Source: Promethearchaeota archaeon (lineage in GTDB: Archaea; Asgardarchaeota; Lokiarchaeia; Sigyniarchaeales; SOKP01). Taken from it: DNA of 32,056 bases. Every line of letters starts with the position of its first letter. Position 1 is the stretch's first letter. Positions 7,821-15,893 of this stretch are shown here, one piece after another. A program made the position numbers and the translations under genes. The stretch spans positions 234,623-266,678 of the forward strand of contig JAHPZJ010000028.1 in NCBI GenBank assembly GCA_019058245.1, in the 5' to 3' direction. The notes under the pieces were generated by a model, which saw only the letters and a program-made list of their open reading frames with translations, made no database searches and was not told the origin of the DNA.

Positions 7821-9314
7821 TTAATAATACGGAAATCTCTTATTTTCTTCCACTTTTGATTTAACGTGTTTTTTGCACGTACTTTTCTTAGAACCCGCAA
7901 TTCTTTGTAGAAGTGGTAAGCCAGGTTTCACATCTGCTATTGGTTTGGATTCAATTAACTTATTATTAATTAGTTCATTATAAAGCTCTTTACCTTTTTC
8001 AGTTCTAATAAGTACGGTATTCCATCCTGATGGAGACCCTATAGATCCAATTGAAATGTCTGCGGATTCAGAAGTTAAATCATAACATATTTCACAATCT
8101 TCACGAGCTAAATGAGAGATTTCTTTAATAGGCACACTTAATTCTTCTCCTTTATTAGTATAAACAAAGAATTTACCTTTATTGATATCCATTTTTTTAG
8201 CATTATCAATGTCAACATCCAATTTTTCACAAATTTTTAAAAGTGATTCATAAGAAAATGATTCCATGCAAAAAATTCCAATTCTATATTCGATATTATC
8301 TAAGGATGGAAATCCAATATTGTAAATCTTAGATTTGAGAAGTGCTTGCATTTGACATGGTACTCCTACTACAGCAATTTTTTTGCCTTTAAGCTCGCTT
8401 TGGTTAAGAATTTGTAAATTTGGATTATTTACATATTTAGTTCCAGCAGTAGAAACTATACCTTCTTTATTTTTGAGTAAAATTGGTTCTGGACGCCATA
8501 AAGTATTGCTCATTTTCGCGCCTAATGCAAAATCTATTTTATCATTATCAAAAAGATAATATAAGCAAGTACTTGAAATACCTCCATCTTGGCATACATC
8601 TGAAATGTCTTTGATTTTAGTTCTTGCTGAGTAAGCTTCAAGGAAATGTCCCACTTTCGAATATTCTTTGATTTCTGTAGTGTTTTCTTGAGTCATATTT
8701 AATAATCTTTCTGGGAGATATGTCCTAGGGCACACAAAATAGCATAATCCACAACGTATGCATTTATCTTCATCAATTTTTCCGAAACCATTATAAATAT
8801 GAAGACAATTTACCGGACAGATTCCAGCACATAAACCACAACCTGAGCAGACTTTAGAATCAAAAATTACCTTTACAGGTTCATATATTGGTTTTAATTT
8901 TGATATTTCTATATCATTAGGTATAATTAAAAAGTCTTGAAATATGAGTTTTTCTGGAGTATTCTCATCTCCTTCAATTTTTTCATTGATTTCTTCTACA
9001 ATTACAAGCTTTTCATTTTTGAGCAATTCTAAAAAGCTTAAAGTCTTATTTAAATCAATAGCATTATCTTCAGAATATTTGATAAGAGTATTTAGATTAC
9101 TTTCTGAATTTTTTTTTAAAGAATTATATAGGGAATATTTGGATTTTTCTTCATCTAACATAGTAAGAAGAATAGACTCATATTGAGTTTCATCATAAAC
9201 CCCCGCATCTAAAATATCTTTTTTTGCATCAATTAATGCTCGAATTCGATATGAATCTAACGCATCTGCAATATTCTTAAGAAATTCCCATGAGTAATTT
9301 TCTTCAAGGCTCAT
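7821..9314 (-). CDS. FrhB/FdhB-like F420-binding iron-sulfur oxidoreductase subunit
   Basis: 497 residues. Residues 1 to about 120 are helical and contain a possible winged helix (NLNTLIKYSEDNAIDLNKT). Two [4Fe-4S] motifs follow: CSGCGLCAGICP from Cys156 and CIRCGLCYFVCP about 30 residues later. The rest matches the F420 hydrogenase beta-subunit fold: GTKYVNNP, VVGVPCQMQAL, and EDCEICYDLTSESADISIGS with further cysteines. FrhB-type subunits carry FAD and exchange hydride with coenzyme F420. Next to hdrA and mvhD it probably lets the Hdr module use F420/F420H2; cofC at 14969 shows the cell makes F420. ATG 9314 lies 95 nt after mvhD with no strong Shine-Dalgarno sequence. No in-frame UGA is present. 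The partner enzyme in the cell cannot be told from sequence. Confidence 0.8.
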   Translation of the reverse strand: MSLEENYSWEFLKNIADALDSYRIRALIDAKKDILDAGVYDETQYESILLTMLDEEKSKYSLYNSLKKNSESNLNTLIKYSEDNAIDLNKTLSFLELLKNEKLVIVEEINEKIEGDENTPEKLIFQDFLIIPNDIEISKLKPIYEPVKVIFDSKVCSGCGLCAGICPVNCLHIYNGFGKIDEDKCIRCGLCYFVCPRTYLPERLLNMTQENTTEIKEYSKVGHFLEAYSARTKIKDISDVCQDGGISSTCLYYLFDNDKIDFALGAKMSNTLWRPEPILLKNKEGIVSTAGTKYVNNPNLQILNQSELKGKKIAVVGVPCQMQALLKSKIYNIGFPSLDNIEYRIGIFCMESFSYESLLKICEKLDVDIDNAKKMDINKGKFFVYTNKGEELSVPIKEISHLAREDCEICYDLTSESADISIGSIGSPSGWNTVLIRTEKGKELYNELINNKLIESKPIADVKPGLPLLQRIAGSKKSTCKKHVKSKVEENKRFPYY

Positions 9315-9354
9315 ATTTATACATATTATTTAATTAAATTCAATTTATTCCGAA

Positions 9355-9371
9355 AACCCTTGCAAAGGGTT
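9355..9371 (-). other. Hairpin next to the SECIS-like element
   Basis: On the minus strand AACCCTT, loop TGC, AAGGGTT form a perfect 7-bp stem directly 3' of the SECIS-like hairpin. Bases 9350-9354 and 9414-9418 (TTCGG and CCGAA on the minus strand) could pair around both hairpins, enclosing the mvhD stop codon. It may be part of the selenocysteine signal or a transcript-end structure. Confidence 0.6.
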
Positions 9372-9374
9372 AGT

Positions 9375-9408
9375 TCCTTTTCAACCAGAATTTTTTTGAA
9401 AAGATCAT
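9375..9408 (-). promoter_or_regulatory. SECIS-like element in the 3' UTR of mvhD/vhuD
   Basis: Read on the minus strand: ATGA (9408-9405), one T, an 8-bp perfect stem CTTTTCAA/TTGAAAAG (9403-9396 with 9384-9377), an 11-nt apical loop (9395-9385) opening with five A, then GA (9376-9375). That is the plan of a eukaryotic SECIS: AUGA and GA facing each other as a tandem G-A kink at the base of a stem, and unpaired AA in the apical loop. The stem is shorter than in most eukaryotic examples. Such SECIS have been described for Lokiarchaeota selenoprotein genes. It begins 2 nt after the mvhD stop codon and is the only such element I found in this operon, which holds four UGA codons. Confidence 0.7.
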
Positions 9409-9409
9409 T

Positions 9410-9838
9410 CTATTTCGGATTTTTTTTTGGTATAGGAGGGAGGACGTGAATTTTTTTGGATATATCTTCAACAGAATTTATGAATTTTTCAACATCTGCG
9501 GCAGAACAAAAATATTGTTGAATTCGTTCTTCAGAAATACCTTCATGCTTTAATAATTTCTTCAAAGTAAGAATATGTTGATAAGTATTTATATTACCAT
9601 TACCAAATTCACATTCTCCTTCTTTTCAAGAAATTATTGCGACACCATCTGCGCCATTTAATAAAGCCTCCATTAATAAATGAATTCCAATTCTACCGGT
9701 GCATCTTACTCTGATGAGATGAAAATCTGTAGAATATGATTTTCTTGTAGTACCTGTTAAATCTGCTGCAGAATATCCTCATTTATCGCAACCAAAGGCA
9801 ATTATTTTTCTAGTACCATTATCCTTTATTTTATTCAT
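9410..9838 (-). CDS. vhuD: MvhD/VhuD-like Fe-S electron-transfer subunit, selenoprotein with two Sec
   Basis: 142 residues from ATG 9838 to TAG 9412-9410, provided two in-frame UGA codons are read as selenocysteine: Sec20 (9781-9779) in CDKUGYSAAD and Sec71 (9628-9626) in IISUKEGECEFGNGN. Both positions hold cysteine in the family (compare C-x-x-C-x-Y-x-x-A-D and G-C-x-x-G-D-C-H-Y-x-x-G-N), and the sequence stays family-like after each UGA (VRCTGRIG, GADGVAI, INTYQHILTLKKLL). Length matches MvhD (about 140). In methanogens this [2Fe-2S] protein links hydrogenase to HdrA, and VhuD is a known selenoprotein. A Shine-Dalgarno-like AGAGGT precedes the ATG; hdrA ends 21 nt upstream. Standard gene callers will miss or break it. 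A decayed gene is the alternative, but both lesions fall on conserved cysteine codons. Confidence 0.88.
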
Positions 9839-9859
9839 TATTCATAACCTCTATAGTGT

Positions 9860-11857
9860 TTATTCTTCAATACTCTCAGTAACTTTTTCCGCATTCTCTA
9901 ACTCACTACTGCTAATACCCTTGATTTCTTGAGAAAATTGCTTATCACGATAATATTTCAAGTCAATCGCTCTTGCTGGACAAGATGATACACATACACC
10001 ACACCCTTTGCATTTTAAATCATCAACTTGTGCAATTTCGTTCTCATTAACTTTTATCGCTTGATAAAAGCATAATTTCTCACATCTATGACATCCCATA
10101 CAAAGATCCTCATCTACTTCGGCAATGATTAATTCTTGTTTTATTGTATCATGAGATAAAATAGTAGATACTTTACTTGCAGCTGCTAAAGCGGAAGATA
10201 CTGAATATGGAATATTTTTTGGTCCAGCAGCACACCCAGCAATGTAAATCCCCATATCTTTTGTTTCTTGTGGGCTTAAACAACCATGAATTTCTGAAAG
10301 GAAACCTGAAGGTCCTTTACTTAGTCCCATTACCTCGACGATTTCTTCTGTTCCCTTAGAAGGAATCATTCCTGTTGATAATACCACTAAATCAGCATTA
10401 ATATTTACAATTTCACCAGTTAAGGATGAATATGCTCTTACTTTTAGTTTATTTGTTTCCTTATCTTCTATTATTTCACCTACTTTACCCCTAATCATTC
10501 TTATACCTGATTCTCTAATTTTTCTATAGTATTCCTCATTTCCTTTGTCCGTAGTTCGAATATCAATATAAAACATAATTACATCCATATCGGGATATTC
10601 TTGCCTGAGTAGCTGAGCGTTCTTAAGAGAAACATTGCAACAAACGAAAGAACAATATGGATTAGCATTAACATCTCTAGAACCTACACATTGAATTATT
10701 ACTACAGTTTTTGGAATTTCTCCATTGGAAACACGATATACATGCCCTCCTGTAGGTCCAATAGGACTTAACATTCGCTCTAATTCTATTTGGGTTATTA
10801 CATCAGGATAATATCCATAGTTATATTCATTAGATTCCCAAATTGGATATTCGTCCCACCCAGTAGCGATAATTACCGCACCGACTTTTATATCAATATA
10901 TTCTGCTTCTTGTTCAAAATCAATTGCCTCAGCTGGACATGTTCGTTCACAAGTTTTGCAATCAATACATACATTTCTATCCATAACGGCTAATTTTGGA
11001 ACTGCTTGAGGAAAGGGAATATATATAGCACCTCTTTCACCAATACCTCTGTCAAACTCACTAGGTACTTTTATTGGGCATTTCGTTGTACATAAACCAC
11101 ATCCAGTACACTTGCTTTCATCAACATATCGAGGATTTTTCCTTATTTTAACATGATAATCACCAGGAATACCACTAAATTCAACAATATCACTATACGT
11201 AAATAAGTTGATGTTAGGATGTTTTGATGCATTTACCATTATAGGTGCTAAAACTCATATGCCACAATCATCTGTTGGATAAATTCGATCTAATTGTGCC
11301 ATTTTTCCACCAATTGTCGCTTCTTTTTCCACTAGATAGACCGGTATTCCTTGATTAGCTAAATCTAAAGCAGCATTCATTCCTGCAATTCCTGCACCCA
11401 CAACTAAGACTGCCCTTTCTACTGGAATTTCTTTTCTGGGTATTATTTCTAACTCTCGAGCACGATTAATTCCTGCTTTAACTAGTCTTATAGCTTTCTC
11501 TGTAGCTTTTTGTTTATCATCCCTATGGACAAAAGAGCAATGTTCTCTTAAATTGACCATCTGAAAATAATATGGACTTAAACCTGCTTCAACTAAAACT
11601 GCTCTATAGGTCGGTTCATGAATTTTTGGTGTACAAGCTGCTACAACTACTCTATTTAAATCTTGTTCCAGAATATCATTTCGGATTATATTTTGTCCTG
11701 GATCGGAACACGTAAAGGAATTCACTTTGGCAATTACTACATTTGGAAGATGCTCAATTGCATCTTTAACTGCATCACAATCAACAGAAGCTTTAATATT
11801 GACTCCTCACTCGCATACATAGACTCCTATTCTAACTGTGGTCTGACTTTCAGACAA
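9860..11857 (-). CDS. hdrA: HdrA-like heterodisulfide reductase subunit A, selenoprotein with two Sec
   Basis: 665 residues, normal HdrA length, if UGA is read at codon 17 (11809-11807) and codon 201 (11257-11255). The first gives GVYVCEUGVNI where HdrA has VYVCECGxNI; the second gives PTDDCGIUVLAP where methanogen HdrA has Cys or Sec. The FAD-binding VGAGIAGM starts near 153, CTGCGLCTTKCP near 250, CIDCKTCERTCP near 297, and two more ferredoxin motifs, CMGCHRCEKLC and CKGCGVCVSSCP, lie near 585 and 615. HdrA is the flavin subunit of electron-bifurcating Hdr complexes; hdrB and hdrC are not in this window. The start is TTG 11857, 5 nt after AAGGTGA; no ATG allows the CEU segment. Cotranscribed with mvhD and perhaps the frhB-like gene. 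Confidence 0.9.
11255..11257 (-). other. In-frame UGA (Sec201) of hdrA
   Basis: TGA on the minus strand splits the FAD domain directly after DDCGI. The reading frame continues with conserved HdrA sequence (VLAP, then the ferredoxin region). Methanogen HdrA selenoproteins carry Sec at this site. Confidence 0.88.
11807..11809 (-). other. In-frame UGA (Sec17) of hdrA
   Basis: TGA follows GTCTATGTATGCGAG on the minus strand, giving VYVCEU. HdrA proteins normally have Cys-Glu-Cys here. Reading through joins the N-terminal strand to the rest of the protein in frame. Confidence 0.82.
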
Positions 11858-11862
11858 TTATG

Positions 11863-11869
11863 TCACCTT
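11863..11869 (-). promoter_or_regulatory. Shine-Dalgarno sequence fixing the TTG start of hdrA
   Basis: AAGGTGA on the minus strand, 5 nt before TTG 11857. It decides the start upstream of the first UGA. Confidence 0.75.
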
Positions 11870-11904
11870 TTTGTAAATCTTCACCATTACTTTTTAGTTA
11901 ATAC

Positions 11905-11913
11905 AAAATATAC
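11905..11913 (-). promoter_or_regulatory. Candidate TATA box of the hdrA operon
   Basis: TATATTTT-like sequence on the minus strand about 50 bp before the hdrA start, which would place transcription start near 11880 and give a short leader carrying the Shine-Dalgarno sequence. The rest of the divergent gap 11858-12127 shows nothing else I can name. Confidence 0.4.
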
Positions 11914-12127
11914 CATTAATTCTTATTGCGTAAAGAAATTATGGAAATAATTTATTTTTTCTCATTAGTTTTAATAATATTGATTCTGATAATAGAATTA
12001 TCTAAAAATTAGAAATTTGTATATAGCAGATTTAAAGAAGATGATTTTAGTTGATAATTTTTAAACTTTTTTATCGATTTAAGATCTTCTCGTGAATTTT
12101 TTATTGAAAAAATAATTATTTAGTAAT

Positions 12128-12313
12128 ATGACAGAGGCAGAAGAAAAAAAGAAAGAAGATTTTGCTAAGGAATTTATGGCAGAAGAAGGATTAAAAGGGA
12201 AAGCAAGAAGAATAAAAATTATCAAAATTATTGATATGGTAGGATATGATAAAAGGAAGATTAAGACCGCCTTAGCTCGTTCCACTATAGTTGATAGAAT
12301 TCAGCATGAATGA
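12128..12313 (+). CDS. Small charged helical protein
   Basis: 61 residues, rich in Lys, Glu and Ala at the start (TEAEEKKKEDFAKEFMAEEG), then a basic helix-turn-helix-like stretch (ARRIKIIKIIDMVGYDKRK). No family recognised. No membrane segment. It has an ATG start and an AT-rich upstream but no clear Shine-Dalgarno sequence. It precedes serS by 110 nt in the same direction. An opposite-strand open frame covers almost the same bases, but its product is hydrophobic in the way expected from the complement of Lys/Glu-rich coding sequence, so I favour this strand. Confidence 0.5.
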   Translation: MTEAEEKKKEDFAKEFMAEEGLKGKARRIKIIKIIDMVGYDKRKIKTALARSTIVDRIQHE

Positions 12314-12423
12314 TATTAATTTTTTTGAAAAATTTTTAAATCAATTTCGTATTTTGATAAAATTAAGATTTTGTTAATTTAATAAAGAATTATTATATCC
12401 AATGTAACTGAAGACGCAAAATT

Positions 12424-13713
12424 ATGCTTGATATTGAACTATTTAGAAAAAATCTTGATAAAATAATTGAATCTGAAAAAAAAAGATTTAAAGATCCATC
12501 AATCGCAGAAAAGGTTTTAGAATTAGATATAAAATGGAGAACTGCTTTAAAAAATATTGAAGAATTAAGGCAGAAGAGAAATGAAATTTCAATAAAAATT
12601 GGAGAATTTAAGAAATCAAAAAATGATAAAAAAACTGAAGAAGCCATAAAGAAATCAAAAGAAATCAAAAAGAAAATAGAGGATACTGAAAAATTAAGAG
12701 TCGAATATCTTGATCAGAGAGAAAAATATCGTTATATGGTAGGGAATATCCTACATGAATCTGTTCCTGTTGGGGAAACAGAAGAAGATAATCGAGTTGA
12801 AAGAGTAGTAGGAGATTTACCTAAATTCAATTTTAAGCCAATTTCACATGTCGATTTGATCTCAAAGATTGGGGGCGCAGATTTAAAAAAGGCCTCTGAA
12901 ATAGCAGGATCTAGATTCTATTATTTAAAGGGAGATTTAGTTCTATTAAATCTAGCTCTCCTAAAATATGCACTAGAGAAATTAATTAATAAGAATTACA
13001 TTCCAATGTGGACTCCCTTTTTTACAAAACATGAAATTATGAAAGCAGCAGCAGAATTAACAGATTTTGAAGAACAATTATATAAAATCCAAGGAGAAGA
13101 TTTATATTTGATTGCCACTTCTGAACAAACCTTAGCTGCTTATCATTACAACGAAATTATTGATCCAGATGAACTACCATTCAAATATGTGGGGATTTCT
13201 TCATGTTTTAGAAGAGAAGCAGGATCACATGGCAAAGATACTCGAGGAATATTTAGAGTTCATCGATTTGAAAAAGTTGAGCAATTCATTTTCTGTAAAC
13301 CTGAAAATTCATGGAATTATTTTAAAGAATTAATTGCTAATACTGAAGAAATTTATAAAGAATTAAAAATCCCATATAGAATAGTTAATATTGCCTCTGG
13401 CGAACTAAATGATAATGCTGCGAAAAAATATGATTTAGAGGCTTGGTTTCCCGCTTCTGAGACTTATCGTGAATTAGTATCCTGTAGTAATTGCTTAGAC
13501 TATCAAGCAAGGAAATTACTAATTAGAATAGGAAAAGTTGGGTCTCAACAACCAAAAGAGATATTACATACATTAAATTCAACAGCAATAGCCACTGAAC
13601 GGACTATCTGCTGTATACTTGAAAATTATCAAAATGAGGATCATTCAATAACAATTCCAGATATTCTTAGTAAATATATGAATGGGAGAAAGATTATTAA
13701 AGCAATAAAATAA
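12424..13713 (+). CDS. serS: Seryl-tRNA synthetase
   Basis: 429 residues, the usual length. The N-terminal part is the long antiparallel coiled-coil arm that grips the tRNA variable arm (about residues 25-105). Class II motif 2 is FRREAGSHGKDTRGIFRVH from about 262, with the neighbouring FEKVEQF; motif 3 is NSTAIATERTICCILENYQ from about 385. The serine-binding region TSEQTLAAYH is present. This is the common type of SerRS, not the divergent methanogen type. It charges tRNA-Ser and, in organisms with selenocysteine, also tRNA-Sec, the first step of Sec synthesis, which is relevant to the selenoproteins next door. The next gene starts 18 nt after its stop and is probably cotranscribed. Confidence 0.97.
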   Translation: MLDIELFRKNLDKIIESEKKRFKDPSIAEKVLELDIKWRTALKNIEELRQKRNEISIKIGEFKKSKNDKKTEEAIKKSKEIKKKIEDTEKLRVEYLDQREKYRYMVGNILHESVPVGETEEDNRVERVVGDLPKFNFKPISHVDLISKIGGADLKKASEIAGSRFYYLKGDLVLLNLALLKYALEKLINKNYIPMWTPFFTKHEIMKAAAELTDFEEQLYKIQGEDLYLIATSEQTLAAYHYNEIIDPDELPFKYVGISSCFRREAGSHGKDTRGIFRVHRFEKVEQFIFCKPENSWNYFKELIANTEEIYKELKIPYRIVNIASGELNDNAAKKYDLEAWFPASETYRELVSCSNCLDYQARKLLIRIGKVGSQQPKEILHTLNSTAIATERTICCILENYQNEDHSITIPDILSKYMNGRKIIKAIK

Positions 13714-13731
13714 AACTTAATAGAAAGTAAA

Positions 13732-14964
13732 ATGATTGAAAAAGAACTAGAGGAATTCGAAGATTTTTATAAAAAACAAGTAAATTCTCAATTTTTCAAA
13801 ATCAAAAAATTTACAAATAAATTTCTTCAAGATACACGAGAGAATTTAATTTCGATTAAAGTATGTTTAGATCATTTTTTAGAAACGGGGAAAGAAAAGA
13901 TAGAACAGAAAGCCCAAAAATCCTTAAATTTTTTTTCTGATCGGATTAGAAAAGAAATTGATGAGATTCAAATTCCAGATGAAGAAGTAAATTATGATAC
14001 CATTTCAGAGTTATTAAAATCAATAAAGAAATTATTTAATAGTATTAATGAAATCGCTAAAAAATCCTTACCTAAGTTTCATAAAGAAGTGCAAGCGGAA
14101 ATAAAAGAATTAAATTATCTTACACGTAAACTGGGAAAAAAGCAAGCTCAACTAGACGAATTTATGAGAAAAAAATATACCGAAGTCAGAGAAGCAGAAA
14201 ATTTACTAAAAAAGTTACCTAAACTATTTCAATTAAAAGATAATATTGAACATGCTAAAGCTGATTTAGATGAGTTTGAAGCTGAATTGGAGGAAAGAAA
14301 TACAGTACAAGAAAATTTGAACTCAAAATTAATAAATTTGGAAAAAAATGAACTTTTTAAGAAATTTGAAGCAAAAAAAGAAGAGTTATTCCAATTACAA
14401 ATTTCTATAAATGATGAAATTGGTTTTAAAAAAGCCTTGAAAAAATTTAGGTTTGAGTTAGAAAAAGGAATAATTCATGTTCCAAATGTAGATACAACCT
14501 ATATAAGGGATTTCATTAAAAATCCAATAAAAAAATTAGTTAATGAGAGTAAAGATTTACCAAAGTTTACATCTCTTATGGTACAATTGCGACATTCGTT
14601 AGAAGAAAACAAATTAAGCCTTAAATCTGATACAAAACAAAAAACTATCGAACAAATTAATGCGATTTTTGAGGAGAAATCATTACAAGCTAATATTGAA
14701 AAATACTTACAGATTAAAGAAAGTATAAAAGAAATTGAGAAAAAAATTGAAGAAGAAGGATTAACTCAAAAATTAGAAGATCTTAAAAATCAAATCTCTT
14801 CAAACACAATTAAACTTGAGCATGTGAAAGTGGATTATGATAGAAAAAATAAAGATTATACTAGATATCTCAGTGCTCTTAAAACTGAAAGGGAAGAATT
14901 CCAGAATTTAATAGCAGAAGTCTTAAAGGAAGAATTAAAAATAAATATAACTTTTTCTTTTTAA
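13732..14964 (+). CDS. Large coiled-coil protein
   Basis: 410 residues, almost entirely helical with heptad-like hydrophobic spacing and very high Lys/Glu content, for example around residues 85-215 and 300-395. A short less regular segment around 245-275 (FELEKGIIHVPNVDTTYIRD) could be a hinge. No enzyme motif, signal peptide, membrane segment or zinc site. No family recognised. It follows serS by 18 nt and ends 4 nt before the stop of the convergent cofC gene. Proteins of this kind are often structural or scaffolding, but the sequence does not say what this one does. Confidence 0.8.
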   Translation: MIEKELEEFEDFYKKQVNSQFFKIKKFTNKFLQDTRENLISIKVCLDHFLETGKEKIEQKAQKSLNFFSDRIRKEIDEIQIPDEEVNYDTISELLKSIKKLFNSINEIAKKSLPKFHKEVQAEIKELNYLTRKLGKKQAQLDEFMRKKYTEVREAENLLKKLPKLFQLKDNIEHAKADLDEFEAELEERNTVQENLNSKLINLEKNELFKKFEAKKEELFQLQISINDEIGFKKALKKFRFELEKGIIHVPNVDTTYIRDFIKNPIKKLVNESKDLPKFTSLMVQLRHSLEENKLSLKSDTKQKTIEQINAIFEEKSLQANIEKYLQIKESIKEIEKKIEEEGLTQKLEDLKNQISSNTIKLEHVKVDYDRKNKDYTRYLSALKTEREEFQNLIAEVLKEELKINITFSF

Positions 14965-14968
14965 TTTC

Positions 14969-15700
14969 TTATCCTCTTTCTATAATCTCAAATGACCTAT
15001 TATTAAGAGGATTTCTTTTCTTTAATGATAATCTTAGATTTTTTTTCAAAAATTTAAAGACATTAGTATGTTTCAAATCAAACATTTTTAGATATTCATA
15101 AGCCAATACTAAATCCTCTTTAATATCAATATCAAATCCCGCTCTAAAAGAATCATATATAGCGAATTTGTCAATTTTGTATTTTATAGCGTTTTTAAAT
15201 TGAGCTAATAAAGAAGGAATAATTGGATCTGAAAAATAAGAAGCAATTATATCTGGGGGATTCCTACCTAATACAGATATTCCTGCAGAATGAATAGCAG
15301 GGCATATTACTATTTGATTTTGACCGAGAAGATCATTAATTTCATAGAAATTTTTTTTAGTAATTAAAATTAAATCGAGAAATGAGAATACAGTTTGGGA
15401 TGCATTATATTTCTTAATAGCGATATCATTTAGATCTTCTATAACTTTATCAAAAGACTTAGATGGTGTTGTTAAATTCTCTTTTATTCCTACTAAATCG
15501 TAATCATTTGCGAGTTCTAATATTTTTCTAGAATTACAATATATGATTTTTTTATCATAACAATTTACTTCAGTTAATTTATTCCCAAGATCCTTAAACA
15601 TTGCTATGGTTAATTCTTTTAGTTGTTCAGTCGAAAAACAGTCTCTAAGGCGAGATTTTGTTTTTGATAATGGAGCAATTGGAATTAATAAAATACTCAT
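14969..15700 (-). CDS. cofC: CofC-like 2-phospholactate guanylyltransferase (F420 biosynthesis)
   Basis: 243 residues, within the CofC range (about 200-230) with a short basic C-terminal extension. The N-terminal nucleotide-binding signature LIPIAPLSKTKSRL matches the family pattern (I-P-x-K-P-x-x-x-A-K-S-R-L), followed by a helix with LTIAMFKDL and the late FRAGFDIDIKEDLVLA segment. CofC transfers GMP to 2-phospholactate (or phosphoenolpyruvate) to make the activated precursor of coenzyme F420. The Ala in place of the usual Val/Lys in IPIAPL is a small deviation. It fits the F420-dependent frhB-like subunit encoded nearby. It stands convergent to the coiled-coil gene and about 190 bp from the small GTPase. 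Confidence 0.8.
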   Translation of the reverse strand: MSILLIPIAPLSKTKSRLRDCFSTEQLKELTIAMFKDLGNKLTEVNCYDKKIIYCNSRKILELANDYDLVGIKENLTTPSKSFDKVIEDLNDIAIKKYNASQTVFSFLDLILITKKNFYEINDLLGQNQIVICPAIHSAGISVLGRNPPDIIASYFSDPIIPSLLAQFKNAIKYKIDKFAIYDSFRAGFDIDIKEDLVLAYEYLKMFDLKHTNVFKFLKKNLRLSLKKRNPLNNRSFEIIERG

Positions 15701-15893
15701 CTTTTAACTCTAACAGTGTTTAATCGATCCAATAATATTATAACCTTAATTAATATCTAAGAAGGTAATCACTTTTATTAAAATTATTAAGGATTATTAA
15801 ACCATTATAATGAAATTTGTTTACATTAAGGATAAGACTAAGTTTCTTATTCATGAGGGCTAAAACCAGTATCTGCTATCCAGAAGGTGCTCA

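Noticed and set aside
9410..11857. hdrA and mvhD as pseudogenes broken by stop codons
   Set aside because: All interruptions are UGA, each stands at a conserved cysteine, the frame is kept throughout, and a SECIS-like element follows. Decay would give mixed stops and frameshifts at random places.
11891..11923. Nine-codon reading frame (ATG to TAA) just before the TTG of hdrA, as a leader peptide
   Set aside because: It ends directly before the TTG, but its start has no Shine-Dalgarno sequence and it is short enough to be chance; it overlaps the ribosome binding site of hdrA.
11663..11950. Plus-strand open frame over the 5' part of hdrA
   Set aside because: It overlaps conserved hdrA coding sequence including both the N-terminal motif and Shine-Dalgarno sequence, and its product has no family features.
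12079..12285. Minus-strand frame encoding a hydrophobic 68-residue peptide
   Set aside because: It is the antisense of a Lys/Glu-rich frame, which by composition yields Phe/Leu/Ile-rich peptides; it lacks start signals.
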